Shown here: piece after piece, positions 8,563 to 17,372 of the stretch
Position numbering within the stretch: the stretch's first letter is position 1
Layout of the letters: the number at the start of each line of letters is the position of its first letter
Source of the DNA: Alphaproteobacteria bacterium
Lineage (GTDB): Bacteria > Pseudomonadota > Alphaproteobacteria > Caulobacterales > Hyphomonadaceae
Direction of reading: 5' to 3'
Assembly (NCBI GenBank): GCA_018969425.1
Contig: JAGWYJ010000026.1
Coordinates: 1 to 45,031, forward strand
Length of the DNA: 45,031 nucleotides
Program-made: the position numbers and the translations under genes
The notes under the pieces: generated by a model
Database searches by the model: none
What the model was told of the DNA's origin: nothing
The model's input: the letters and a program-made list of their open reading frames with translations, nothing else

Positions 8563-9513
8563 TCAGCTGCGCGAACGCGCGAAGGCTTCAAGATCGGCCG
8601 GCGTGTTCAGAGCGATGGCGCCGGCCTCAGGCGCATTGCGCTTGACCATTCCCGTCAGCTGCTTGCCTGAACCGACCTCCACGAAGCGGCTGATCCCGCC
8701 CTCGGGGGAGGCCATCCACTCCACGCTCTCCCGCCAGCGAACCCTCGCGGTGACCTGCTCGACCAGAAGCCGGCGAATCTCCTGCGGGTCTGACACGGGT
8801 CGAGCCGTCACGTTGACCACGATGGGCGAGCACGGAGACGAAAGTGCGGCCGTAGCCAGCGCTTCCTCCATTTCGCGGGCGGCCGGAGCCATGAGCGGAG
8901 AATGGAACGGAGCGGAAACCGCCAGCGGCACGGCCCGAACGCCGCGCGCCTTGGCGGCGACGATCGCGGCGTCGACGCCTGAGCGGAGGCCCGAAATCAC
9001 CACATTGCCGACATTGTTATCGTTGGCGACGACCACCACGCCTTGTCGGGCGCCCTCGGCGGCTATCTCCTCGGCGAGGGCGACATCAACCTTCCCGATG
9101 AGGGCCGCCATCGCCCCCTCCCCGACAGGAACCGCCGCCTGCATCGCCAGCCCGCGCCGCCTCAGAAGCCGGGCGGCGTCACCCACGCTGAGAGCGCCCG
9201 CCGCGGCTAGAGCGCTGTATTCGCCCAGAGAATGGCCGGCCAGAAGCTTGGCCTCATGCGCCTTGACCCCGAATTCGGCCTCCAGCGCCCTCATAGCGGC
9301 GAGGGAGACGGCCATCAGCGCGGGCTGAGTGTTCGCCGTGAGCATGAGATCGGCTTCGGGCCCCTCGAAGATCAGGCGCGACAGGGCCAGGCCCACCGCC
9401 TCATCGACCTCCTCAAAGACGGCCCGGGCCGAAGGATAGGCGTCAGCCAGCTCACGGCCCATGCCGACCGCCTGGGCGCCCTGGCCGGGGAAGATGAACG
9501 CAAAAGACGTCAT
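8563..9513 (-). CDS. fabD: malonyl-CoA:ACP transacylase FabD
   Basis: FabD loads malonyl groups onto ACP to supply fatty-acid elongation. The 316-residue protein has FPGQGAQAVGMG near the N-terminus, the nucleophile Ser95 in GHSLGEYSA, and the partner His204 in APFHSPLM. It is the first gene of the minus-strand operon that runs to gmk. A candidate promoter lies about 25-50 bases upstream, back to back with the rpsF operon. Confidence 0.97.
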   Translation of the reverse strand: MTSFAFIFPGQGAQAVGMGRELADAYPSARAVFEEVDEAVGLALSRLIFEGPEADLMLTANTQPALMAVSLAAMRALEAEFGVKAHEAKLLAGHSLGEYSALAAAGALSVGDAARLLRRRGLAMQAAVPVGEGAMAALIGKVDVALAEEIAAEGARQGVVVVANDNNVGNVVISGLRSGVDAAIVAAKARGVRAVPLAVSAPFHSPLMAPAAREMEEALATAALSSPCSPIVVNVTARPVSDPQEIRRLLVEQVTARVRWRESVEWMASPEGGISRFVEVGSGKQLTGMVKRNAPEAGAIALNTPADLEAFARSRS

Positions 9514-9537
9514 GGAATCATCCTGTTCAGGACCGCT

Positions 9538-9566
9538 GTCCTAGAAAGGGCTTTGCCCCGGTGCAA
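9538..9566 (-). promoter_or_regulatory. candidate promoter for the fabD operon
   Basis: Read on the minus strand there is TTGCAC (9566-9561), a 17-base spacer, and TAGGAC (9543-9538). Both boxes are partial matches to the housekeeping consensus and the spacing is optimal. Initiation would fall near 9531, a few tens of bases upstream of the fabD ATG at 9513. The call rests on pattern only. Confidence 0.4.
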
Positions 9567-9662
9567 GCTGGCGCCTCCCCCAGGCGAGTGAAAGACTTGA
9601 TTCGTCCGCAGATTCGGGTAAGGAGCGCGCTCGCCGAAGAGGCGGTCCCAAGACCCATACCG

Positions 9663-9711
9663 GGTGCGCGGGATCCATCGCGGACCAGTCGCCCTTCGAC
9701 CGGTTCGCGCC
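9663..9711 (+). promoter_or_regulatory. structured rpsF leader, possible S6:S18 autoregulatory element
   Basis: In the rpsF leader, GACCAGTCG (9683-9691) pairs with CGACCGGTT (9697-9705) around a 5-base loop, with one internal A/C mismatch. An outer stem GGTGCG (9663-9668) with CGCGCC (9706-9711) can enclose it. Leaders of rpsF operons in many bacteria hold a hairpin with a CCG trinucleotide bound by the S6:S18 complex. Here CCG occurs at 9700-9702, at the mismatch. Position and the CCG fit that model, but the fold was done by eye. Confidence 0.35.
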
Positions 9712-9736
9712 GCCTCTCAAACAGAAGGGATATTTT

Positions 9737-10180
9737 ATGGCGTTCTACGAACACGTGGTCGTGACCCGACCCGACATATCTCCCCAGCAGGTTGAAGCGC
9801 TGGTCGAGGACATCACCAAGATCGTTGCGGAAAAGAATGGAAAGGTCGGCAAGACCGAGTACTGGGGTCTTCGCAACCTCGCCTACCCGATCCGCAAATC
9901 GCGCAAGGCTCACTACTCGCTGGTCAACATCGAGGGACCCGGCGAGGTGATCCACGAACTCGAGCGGCGTCACCGGATCAACGAGGACGTCCTGCGTTAC
10001 CTGACGGTACGCGTTGAGACCCTGTCGGAAGAGCCTTCGCCCGTCATCGCCCGCAAGGATCGCGACGACCGCTCCAAGCGTCGTCGTGATGAAGAGGGCG
10101 GCGGATACGGCGGCGATCGCCCCGAGCGCAGCGGCCGTGACGACCGCGGACCGCGCGGCGGCCGTGATCGCGATCGATAG
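9737..10180 (+). CDS. rpsF: 30S ribosomal protein S6
   Basis: S6 binds the central domain of 16S rRNA as a heterodimer with S18. The core (about 1-98) has the family features [31 protein letters not shown] and the terminal RYLTVRVE. The protein is 147 residues, so about 50 residues form a charged Arg/Asp/Gly-rich tail with many RD and RG repeats, probably disordered. Such tails are frequent in alphaproteobacterial S6. It is followed 11 bases later by rpsR. Confidence 0.97.
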   Translation: MAFYEHVVVTRPDISPQQVEALVEDITKIVAEKNGKVGKTEYWGLRNLAYPIRKSRKAHYSLVNIEGPGEVIHELERRHRINEDVLRYLTVRVETLSEEPSPVIARKDRDDRSKRRRDEEGGGYGGDRPERSGRDDRGPRGGRDRDR

Positions 10181-10191
10181 GAGACATCACA

Positions 10192-10452
10192 ATGGCTCAG
10201 CAGAAACTCAACATCGCCAACCTGCCCTCGCGACGTCCGTTCGGCCGTCGGCGCAAGGTGTGCCCTTTCTCGGGAGAGCATGCTCCGGCGATCGACTACA
10301 AGGACGTGAAGCTCCTTCAGAGATACATCTCTGAAAAGGGAAAGATCGTTCCGGCCCGCATCACCGCCGTTTCCCAGAAGAAACAGCGTCGCCTCGCCAT
10401 CGCCATCAAGCGCGCCCGTCATCTGGCGCTGCTTCCGTACATCGTGATTTGA
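10192..10452 (+). CDS. rpsR: 30S ribosomal protein S18
   Basis: S18 is the small-subunit partner of S6. The 86-residue protein has the conserved central region ([18 protein letters not shown]) and the basic [20 protein letters not shown] typical of S18. A strong AGGAGA ribosome site precedes the ATG. The order rpsF-rpsR-rplI is conserved across bacteria. Confidence 0.98.
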   Translation: MAQQKLNIANLPSRRPFGRRRKVCPFSGEHAPAIDYKDVKLLQRYISEKGKIVPARITAVSQKKQRRLAIAIKRARHLALLPYIVI

Positions 10453-10465
10453 GGAGGATCGGACA

Positions 10466-11053
10466 ATGGACGTTATCCTTCTTGAACGTGTCGAAAGCCT
10501 TGGCGTCATCGGAGACGTGGTGAAGGTGAAGAACGGGTTCGCCCGTAACTACCTTCTGCCCCAGGGTAAGGCGCTTCTGGCCACCGACACCAATCGCAAG
10601 CGCTTCGAGCGTGAACGTGCGGCGATCGAAGCCCGCAACGAAAAGGCGCGAGCCGCAGCGGTCGGAGAGGCGCAAAGCCTCGAGGGCGCCAGCTATGTGC
10701 TCATTCGTCAGGCTGGCGAAACCGGTCAGCTTTACGGCTCCGTCTCGGCTCGCGACATCGCGACGGCCGCAGCCGCAGCCGGTCATCCGATCGAGCGCCG
10801 TCATGTCCTGCTCAACAACCCGATCAAGGCGCTTGGCATGCATGACGTGCAGGTGCGTCTGCATCCGGAAGTGACGATCAAGGTGCAGGTCAACGTGGCC
10901 CGCTCTCCGGATGAAGCCGAACGCCAGGCGCGCGGCGAGAACGTGATCGAAACCGCGCTTGCGGCCGGTCGCGCTCAGGCCGATGAGCAGGCTCAGGAAC
11001 TGGCGGCGGCCGCAGCCGAAGCCAGCGCCGAACGCGGCCCTGCGGAAGACTGA
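10466..11053 (+). CDS. rplI: 50S ribosomal protein L9
   Basis: L9 binds 23S rRNA near the L1 stalk and helps keep reading frame. The 195-residue protein has the N-terminal signature [20 protein letters not shown], then [13 protein letters not shown], a long connecting helix, and the C-terminal domain with [13 protein letters not shown]. An alanine- and glutamate-rich tail of about 45 residues extends beyond the usual L9 end. A GAGGAGG ribosome site lies upstream. An intrinsic terminator follows the stop. Confidence 0.98.
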   Translation: MDVILLERVESLGVIGDVVKVKNGFARNYLLPQGKALLATDTNRKRFERERAAIEARNEKARAAAVGEAQSLEGASYVLIRQAGETGQLYGSVSARDIATAAAAAGHPIERRHVLLNNPIKALGMHDVQVRLHPEVTIKVQVNVARSPDEAERQARGENVIETALAAGRAQADEQAQELAAAAAEASAERGPAED

Positions 11054-11080
11054 TCCCCTATCAGGATCGACAGACAGACA

Positions 11081-11110
11081 AGGGAGCCCGGGATCCGGGC
11101 TCCCTTTTTT
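11081..11110 (+). terminator. intrinsic terminator of the rpsF-rpsR-rplI operon
   Basis: A perfect 11-base-pair stem (AGGGAGCCCGG at 11081-11091 with CCGGGCTCCCT at 11095-11105) closes a GAT loop and runs straight into six T residues (11105-11110). It lies about 30 bases after the rplI stop. This is the clearest intrinsic terminator in the window. Confidence 0.93.
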
Positions 11111-11257
11111 GTTCCTGCAGGAACATCTCGCGGATCGACCGAAGGACGGAAAGCCTCGCATCGAACATCGACCTTCGCCGCCTCACATTCGGAAGGAAGT
11201 GTTGAGTAACTCTGCAAGGGCCCTCTCATCAGCGCTCGGAACGGGTTAGACTGGCGT

Positions 11258-12727
11258 ATGGCTAAGGATCATGAACCCCCTTCAGGCGTCACGCCTCCGC
11301 ACAACCCGGCAGCCGAAATGGCTGTGCTCGGAGCCATCCTCTTCGACAACAACGCGCACCAGCGGATCGCCGACCTGCTGAGCCCGGCGGATTTCTACGC
11401 CCCCGCCAACTCCGCCATCTACGCCGTGATCGACCGGATGATCACAACAGGGCGCGTGGCGGACGGCGTGACGCTGCGGGAGCATTTCGAGAGGGACGGC
11501 CAGCTCGCCGAAATCGGCGGCGTGCGTTACCTGGCGGACCTTCTGGAATCAGCCGCCTTCGGCCCGGAAATTCTGGATTATGCGCGCCTCGTTCACGACC
11601 TCGCGCTCCGACGCGAACTTATCCGCATCGGCGCCGAGATGGTTCAGCGCGCCACCAGCCCGGATCTTGTCGAGCACGGCGAGGCGCAGATCGAGGCCGC
11701 GGAAAAGCAGCTCTTCTCACTTGCTGAGAAAGGCGCCGGCGCCCAGGGCTTCCGCAGCTTCAACACGGCTCTGGCTCAGTCGATTGAAACCGCCACGCTC
11801 GCTTTCAAGCGGGACGGAAAGATCGCCGGTGTCGCCTGCGGTCTCGACGATCTCGACCGCATGCTGGGAGGTCTGCACAAATCCGACCTGATCATCCTCG
11901 CCGCACGCCCGTCGATGGGAAAGACCGCGCTTGCGGTGAACATCGCCTACAATGCGGCGAAGCGGTGCCGCAGATCGGTCGGCCCCAACGGCATGATGAA
12001 GACCGACGAGGGGGCTGTCGTCGGATTTTTCTCTCTTGAAATGTCGGCCGACCAGCTGGCAACCCGGGTTCTGGCCGATATTTCCGAGGTGCCCTCCGAC
12101 AAGATCCGGCGAGGCGATCTATCGCCCCGGGATTACGAGCAGATCCGCGAAGCTGCGAAGACCATGGAGGGCCTGCCCCTCTACATCGACGATATGGGCG
12201 CGATCTCCATCTCACAGCTGTCGGCGCGCGCGCGGCGTCTCCAGCGAACGCACGGACTTGATCTCCTCATCATCGACTACCTGCAGCTCATCACGAGCTC
12301 CGGCGGCAACCGCAATGACGGACGCGTGCAGGAGGTGAGCAACATCACCAAGTCGCTGAAAGCGCTCGCCAAGGAACTCGCCATCCCCGTGATCGCTCTC
12401 TCGCAGTTGTCGCGTCAGGTCGAGATGCGCGAGGACAAACGCCCTCAGCTCTCGGACCTGAGAGAATCCGGCTCGATCGAGCAGGACGCAGACGTGGTGC
12501 TCTTCATTTATCGCGAGGCCTACTACCTCGAACGCCTTGAGCCGGACGAAGACGATCCGCGCTACGCCGAGTGGAAAGACAAGCTGGCGTCGAAGTTCAA
12601 TCTTGCGGAGATCATCATCTCCAAGCAGCGCCATGGTCCCATCGGAAAGGTCGATGTGGGCTTCATCCCCTCGCGCGTTCGCTTCGGAAACCTGGACAAC
12701 CGCTATGGCGGCTCGTCCGACGGCTGA
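11258..12727 (+). CDS. dnaB: replicative DNA helicase DnaB
   Basis: DnaB is the hexameric 5'-3' helicase of the replication fork. The 489-residue protein has the DnaB N-terminal helical domain (about 10-115; HNPAAEMAVLGAILFDN) and a RecA-like C-terminal domain. Walker A is ARPSMGKTA with Lys near 222. Walker B is LLIIDYLQLI, followed by the LSQLSRQVEMREDKRP motif, SGSIEQDADVV and KQRHGPIG near the end. No intein is present. The rplI-dnaB linkage is common. The gene has a weak ribosome site and is followed by alr 23 bases later. Confidence 0.97.
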   Translation: MAKDHEPPSGVTPPHNPAAEMAVLGAILFDNNAHQRIADLLSPADFYAPANSAIYAVIDRMITTGRVADGVTLREHFERDGQLAEIGGVRYLADLLESAAFGPEILDYARLVHDLALRRELIRIGAEMVQRATSPDLVEHGEAQIEAAEKQLFSLAEKGAGAQGFRSFNTALAQSIETATLAFKRDGKIAGVACGLDDLDRMLGGLHKSDLIILAARPSMGKTALAVNIAYNAAKRCRRSVGPNGMMKTDEGAVVGFFSLEMSADQLATRVLADISEVPSDKIRRGDLSPRDYEQIREAAKTMEGLPLYIDDMGAISISQLSARARRLQRTHGLDLLIIDYLQLITSSGGNRNDGRVQEVSNITKSLKALAKELAIPVIALSQLSRQVEMREDKRPQLSDLRESGSIEQDADVVLFIYREAYYLERLEPDEDDPRYAEWKDKLASKFNLAEIIISKQRHGPIGKVDVGFIPSRVRFGNLDNRYGGSSDG

Positions 12728-12750
12728 GGACGACGCGGAGCTGGGGTTTG

Positions 12751-13815
12751 ATGATGCAGCCGACGATCCGCGTGAACCTCGACAGCCTGGTCGCGAACTG
12801 GCGTCTGGTCGCAAGGGCCTGCCCGGGAGCGAGCATAGCGGCGGTCGTCAAGGCTGACGCCTACGGTATGGGGGCGGATCGCATCGCTCCGTCCCTGGCG
12901 CACGCCGGCTGCCGCCGATTCTATGTCGCATGGCCGTCAGAGGGCGCCCGTCTTCGGTCGATCCTGGGACAGGGCGCAGACATCGTCGTCCTCCTCGGCG
13001 CGGACGAAGAGGATTATCAGCTGATGCGTGAGGCTGAGCTTGAGCCGGTTCTCAACTCTCCCGCGCAGGCCGGGGCGTGGATGCGGACGGCAGGCACGGA
13101 TAAGCCCTATTCCGTTCATGTGGATACAGGCATGAACCGCCTCGGCGCCTCGCCCTCTGACTGGGCGGAGATGAGCGCGATCGCTCCGGCGCCCGTCAGC
13201 GTGATAAGCCACCTCGCCTCAGCCGACGATCCCGCCTCGGAGCAGAACAGCCTCCAGCTGCGCGGCTTTCAGACGGCCGCTCATCTCTGGCCCGCCGCCC
13301 GACGATCGCTCTCAGCGTCCGCCGGCGCCTGGCTGGGACGGGACTTCTGTTTTGACGAGATCCGCGCCGGCATCGGTCTCTACGGCGCCGGACCGGCGCC
13401 CCGTTCCGGTCCCGCGCCGGCCTGCGTGGCGACCTTCAGCGCTTCCATCCTCCAGACCCGAACCCTCGAGACGGGCGATCAGGCCGGCTATGGCGGGACA
13501 TTCACCGCCCCCTCCCGCATGCGGATCGGGACCCTCGGGGTCGGATACGCTGACGGATTTCCAAGGAGCGCCTCCAATCGGGCGAACGTCGTCATCCGGG
13601 GCGAGAGGCGACCGGTCGTCGGCCGCGTCTCGATGGATCTCACCCTGATCGACATTACGGGCCTCCCCGCGAAGGAAGGCGACGAAGCCGAGCTCTTCGG
13701 TCCCTCCCTGCCCATTGAAGACCAGGCGCAGGCCATGGGAACCATTGGTTACGAGCTCCTCACCCGCATCGGCCCCCGGTGCCGAAAGGTCTACGTCGAC
13801 GCGCTCCCGGAGTGA
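12751..13815 (+). CDS. alr: alanine racemase
   Basis: Alr interconverts L- and D-alanine with PLP, supplying D-alanine for peptidoglycan. From the ATG at 12751 the protein is 354 residues. PLP-binding Lys34 is in VVKADAYGMG, and the catalytic Tyr on the opposite face is near 247 in AGYGGTF. Further family segments are HVDTGMNRLG and VSMDLTLIDI. The frame is open upstream into dnaB, but that part reads as dnaB out of frame. An adjacent ATG at 12754 is an equally good start. Confidence 0.93.
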   Translation: MMQPTIRVNLDSLVANWRLVARACPGASIAAVVKADAYGMGADRIAPSLAHAGCRRFYVAWPSEGARLRSILGQGADIVVLLGADEEDYQLMREAELEPVLNSPAQAGAWMRTAGTDKPYSVHVDTGMNRLGASPSDWAEMSAIAPAPVSVISHLASADDPASEQNSLQLRGFQTAAHLWPAARRSLSASAGAWLGRDFCFDEIRAGIGLYGAGPAPRSGPAPACVATFSASILQTRTLETGDQAGYGGTFTAPSRMRIGTLGVGYADGFPRSASNRANVVIRGERRPVVGRVSMDLTLIDITGLPAKEGDEAELFGPSLPIEDQAQAMGTIGYELLTRIGPRCRKVYVDALPE

Positions 13816-13886
13816 GGGTTCGCCATTCCGGCCTGCCGGCTTCTCTGTCAGGATCCCCATGGTCGATTCGAATCAGGGGACATGCA

Positions 13887-15254
13887 GTGGCGAAGACCGC
13901 AACCGCCTTCATCTGCCAGTCCTGCGGCGCCGCCCACGGCAAATGGACAGGGAAATGCGAAGGGTGCGGCGCCTGGAACACGCTCGTGGAGGAAACTCTG
14001 GGAGCGCCTGGCGGCCTGCCGGCGGCGGCCGCCTCCGGACGCAGCCGATCCGGCGCCGTCGAATTCGCGCCTCTGTCTTCGGCCGAACCTCCCCCACCCC
14101 GTTTTTCAACCGGTCTGGCTGAACTGGATCGCGTATTCGGGGGCGGCCTCGCACGGTCCTGCGCGGTGCTCGTCGGCGGCGATCCCGGCATCGGAAAGTC
14201 GACCCTTCTTCTTCAGTCCGCCGCCGCCATGGCGACTGCCGGGGTGCGAACGGTCTATATCTCCGGGGAAGAGGCCGTGTCTCAGATCCAGGGGCGCGCG
14301 CGCCGCCTGGGCGTAGCGGACGCCCCTGTTCAGCTGGCGGCTGAGACAGATCTTCGCGCCATTCTCAAAGCCCTGAAATCCGCCCAGCCGGATGTCGTTG
14401 TAATCGACAGCGTTCAGACGCTCTGGTCGGACGGTTTCGACGCAGCCCCGGGGTCTGTGGCGCAGGTTCGCGCCTGCGCGCAGGAGCTCACCCGTTTCGC
14501 GAAGAAAACCGGCGCATCCGTAATCCTGGTCGGACACGTCACGAAGGACGGCCAGATCGCAGGCCCCCGCGTTCTGGAACACATGGTCGACGCCGTCTTC
14601 TACTTCGAAGGCGAACGCGGTCATCAGTTCCGGGTCCTTCGCTCGGTGAAGAACCGCTTCGGACCGACCGACGAGATCGGCGTCTTCGAAATGGGCGAGC
14701 ACGGCCTGTCGGGCGCGCGCGATCCCTCCGCCCTCTTTCTCGGAGGCAGCGAAGCGGAAGCCTCCGGACGGGCCGTGTTCGCCGCCATGGAAGGCTCACG
14801 GCCCATGCTGGCCGAGGTTCAGGCGCTCGTGGGACCTGAGGCCGCAGGATCGCCTCGACGGTCCGTCGTCGGATGGGACGGCTCGCGTCTCGCCATGCTT
14901 CTGGCGGTGTTTGAGACGCGGTGCGGCCTTCGTCTCGCCGGTCGGGACGTTTATCTGAGCGTCACGGGAGGTTACCGGATCCAGGAACCGGCCGGCGACC
15001 TCGCCGCCGCCGCCGCGCTCGCCTCTTCGCTTCTTGAGCGACCGACACGGGCCGGATCGGTCTATTTCGGGGAAGTCGCCCTGTCAGGCGCTGTAAGACC
15101 GGTCGGGCGCATCGAACCGCGGCTCCGGGAGGCGGCGCGGCTCGGGTTTACGAGGGCCTTCGCTCCTCCGGGGGCGCCGGAACGAGTCGACGACATGGTC
15201 GTTCATGGGATATCCACACTCAAACAGCTGATCGATATCCTTCAGGGGGACTAA
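13887..15254 (+). CDS. radA: DNA repair protein RadA
   Basis: RadA (Sms) is a DnaB-like helicase that promotes branch migration in recombinational repair. I chose the GTG at 13887, behind an AGGGGA site, which gives a 455-residue protein of normal length beginning AKTATAFICQSCG. The four-cysteine zinc finger uses Cys10, Cys13, Cys24 and Cys27. Walker A is GGDPGIGKST (Lys about 104), and the RadA-specific KNRFG motif follows in SVKNRFGPTDEIG. The C-terminal third is a Lon-protease-like domain (VYLSVTGGYRIQEPAGDLA). cvpA begins three bases after the stop. Confidence 0.96.
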   Translation: MAKTATAFICQSCGAAHGKWTGKCEGCGAWNTLVEETLGAPGGLPAAAASGRSRSGAVEFAPLSSAEPPPPRFSTGLAELDRVFGGGLARSCAVLVGGDPGIGKSTLLLQSAAAMATAGVRTVYISGEEAVSQIQGRARRLGVADAPVQLAAETDLRAILKALKSAQPDVVVIDSVQTLWSDGFDAAPGSVAQVRACAQELTRFAKKTGASVILVGHVTKDGQIAGPRVLEHMVDAVFYFEGERGHQFRVLRSVKNRFGPTDEIGVFEMGEHGLSGARDPSALFLGGSEAEASGRAVFAAMEGSRPMLAEVQALVGPEAAGSPRRSVVGWDGSRLAMLLAVFETRCGLRLAGRDVYLSVTGGYRIQEPAGDLAAAAALASSLLERPTRAGSVYFGEVALSGAVRPVGRIEPRLREAARLGFTRAFAPPGAPERVDDMVVHGISTLKQLIDILQGD

Positions 15255-15257
15255 CCG

Positions 15258-15818
15258 ATGGCGGATCTGTTTCAGGGACCTTGGTCGACCTTCGACATCA
15301 TCGTCGCCGCAGTGATAGTGGTCTCGGCGGTCATGTCGCTGGGACGCGGACTGATCCGGGAGGCGTTTTCGGTCATCGCCTTCTTTGTCGGCTTTCTCGC
15401 CGCCTATTACGGGGTCCGCCTGTTCGAACCCGCTCTGAGCTCGGTGTTGCCGGAGGGCTGGCCCGACATCACGGCGGCCGTGATTCTGGTGGTGGTGGGC
15501 TTTCTTCTGGCTTACGGACTCGCGGCCTTTCTCGGCGGCCGCCTGTCTAAACTCATCAACGCCTCCCCGGAAATCGGCCTACTGGATCGTCTTGCCGGGG
15601 CGGCGTTCGGCGTCCTGCGCGGCGCGCTGGCGATCGTCGTCTTCATCCTTCTGATGCAGCAGGTTCTGCCGGAGGACGCCACGCCCGCCTTTATTGCTAA
15701 CTCGCGGTTTTTTCCGTATGCGGACGCCGCGGCGGATTGGATTCGCGAGACGCTTCCAGGTTTCGTGGAACGGGCGCGGGAGACAATAGAAGCTCCTGTC
15801 TCCGGACAACCGACCTGA
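15258..15818 (+). CDS. cvpA: CvpA family membrane protein
   Basis: CvpA is an inner-membrane protein named for colicin V production in E. coli; its biochemical role is unclear. The 186-residue product has about four hydrophobic helices (roughly 12-30, 34-55, 72-92, 112-132). The conserved GRGLIREAFSVIAFF and the LLDRLAGAAFGVLRG segment are both family hallmarks. It sits directly upstream of purF, as in E. coli, which strengthens the call. Confidence 0.92.
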   Translation: MADLFQGPWSTFDIIVAAVIVVSAVMSLGRGLIREAFSVIAFFVGFLAAYYGVRLFEPALSSVLPEGWPDITAAVILVVVGFLLAYGLAAFLGGRLSKLINASPEIGLLDRLAGAAFGVLRGALAIVVFILLMQQVLPEDATPAFIANSRFFPYADAAADWIRETLPGFVERARETIEAPVSGQPT

Positions 15819-15854
15819 ACGAGGAACGCGGTTTTCGGTGATGGAGGATGTCCA

Positions 15855-17354
15855 ATGACCCATCCGGAAGCGAACGACCGACAATACGACGATGATGATT
15901 TCCATCCCGGATCGAAGGACGGGATGAGACACAAGTGCGGCGTCTTCGGCGTCTTCGGACGGGATGATGCGGCGATCCTGACGGCTCTGGGTCTTCACGC
16001 CCTCCAGCATCGGGGTCAGGAAGCCTGCGGCGTGGCCACCTACGATGATCGCAACAACAGGTTCTACACCGAACGGCACATGGGACTTGTGGGCGACAGC
16101 TTCAGCGAGGAGACAGGCGCCGTCTCACGCCTCCCTGGACGCATCGCAATCGGGCACAACCGCTACTCCACCTCCGGTCGGGTTGTGCTGCGGAACATCC
16201 AGCCGATTTTCGCCGACATCGCTGGCGGAGGTTTCGCTATCGCCCATAACGGCAACCTGACCAACGCACGCGCCCTGCACCGGGAGCTGGTGGACAGCGG
16301 AGCGATCTTCCAGTCGACGATGGACACGGAGGTTATTCTTCAGCTGACGGCGCGATCCTCAAAATCGAAGATCCAGGATCGCTTCATCGATGCTCTGCGC
16401 CATCTCGAGGGCGGCTTCGCTCTTGTCGCCATGACCAACGGCAAGCTGATCGGCGCGCGCGATCCGTGGGGCCTGCGCCCGCTTTGTCTCGGCGAAATCG
16501 ACGGAGCGCCCGTCCTGTCCTCCGAAACGTGCGCCCTCGACGGCATCGGCGCAAGCTTCGTGCGCAACATCGAGCCTGGCGAGGTAGTGGTCATTACCGA
16601 AACAGGCGTCGAAAGTCTGACGCCGTTCACGCGTCGCCTCGCGAGCCCATGCGTCTTCGAGTATGTGTACTTCGCGCGTCCGGACAGCGTCATGCATGGA
16701 CAGAGCGTCTACCAGGTGCGTGAGCGCTTCGGACGCATTCTCGCCCGCGAGCATCCTGCCGACGCCGATGTCGTTTGTCCCGTGCCTGACGGCGGCAATC
16801 CGGCCGCTCTCGGCTTTGCTCAGGGATCCGGCACGCCCTTCGGCTTCGGCATTATTCGCAACCATTATGTCGGCCGGACCTTCATTCAGCCGACCCAGAC
16901 CGGACGTCAGCGCTCGATTTCCAAGAAACACGCTCCGAACAAGGCCCTGCTTGAGGGCAAGAGGGTCGTACTGGTCGACGACTCAATCGTCCGGGGCAAC
17001 ACATCGCAGAAGATCATCCAGATGGTGCGCGATGCAGGCGCCCGGGAGATCCACTTCCGGGTGGCCAGTCCGCCGATCAAGTATCCGGACTTCTACGGCA
17101 TCGACATGCCCTCCAAGGAAGAGCTGATCGCCAGCGCGATGAGCATCGACCAGATGAGGCGCTATCTCAAAGTGGACAGTCTGGGCTTTATCTCCCTACC
17201 CGGTTTTTACGAGGCTCTGGGCGCGGGCGAACGCAACCCCGCTCATCCGCAGTTCGCCGATCACTGCTTCACCGGGGATTATCCCACTCGTCTCGTCGAC
17301 AGGGATCAGGACATGGCCCGCAAGGAACAGCAGCTGTCGCTGCTCGACGACTGA
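15855..17354 (+). CDS. purF: amidophosphoribosyltransferase PurF
   Basis: PurF makes 5-phosphoribosylamine from PRPP and glutamine, the committed step of purine synthesis. The 499-residue protein is an N-terminal nucleophile glutaminase joined to a phosphoribosyltransferase. The nucleophile is Cys28 in HKCGVFGVFG, so a 27-residue Asp-rich leader must be removed to expose it. NTn motifs include ALQHRGQEACG and GHNRYSTSG. The PRPP loop is VVLVDDSIVRGNTS. A GGAGGA ribosome site precedes the ATG. Confidence 0.97.
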   Translation: MTHPEANDRQYDDDDFHPGSKDGMRHKCGVFGVFGRDDAAILTALGLHALQHRGQEACGVATYDDRNNRFYTERHMGLVGDSFSEETGAVSRLPGRIAIGHNRYSTSGRVVLRNIQPIFADIAGGGFAIAHNGNLTNARALHRELVDSGAIFQSTMDTEVILQLTARSSKSKIQDRFIDALRHLEGGFALVAMTNGKLIGARDPWGLRPLCLGEIDGAPVLSSETCALDGIGASFVRNIEPGEVVVITETGVESLTPFTRRLASPCVFEYVYFARPDSVMHGQSVYQVRERFGRILAREHPADADVVCPVPDGGNPAALGFAQGSGTPFGFGIIRNHYVGRTFIQPTQTGRQRSISKKHAPNKALLEGKRVVLVDDSIVRGNTSQKIIQMVRDAGAREIHFRVASPPIKYPDFYGIDMPSKEELIASAMSIDQMRRYLKVDSLGFISLPGFYEALGAGERNPAHPQFADHCFTGDYPTRLVDRDQDMARKEQQLSLLDD

Positions 17355-17372
17355 GACCGGATTGGACACGAA

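Noticed and set aside
7796-9328. A 510-codon + strand frame opposite fabG and fabD
   Set aside because: It lies wholly antisense to two textbook fatty-acid genes, and its sequence has the composition of a shadow frame.
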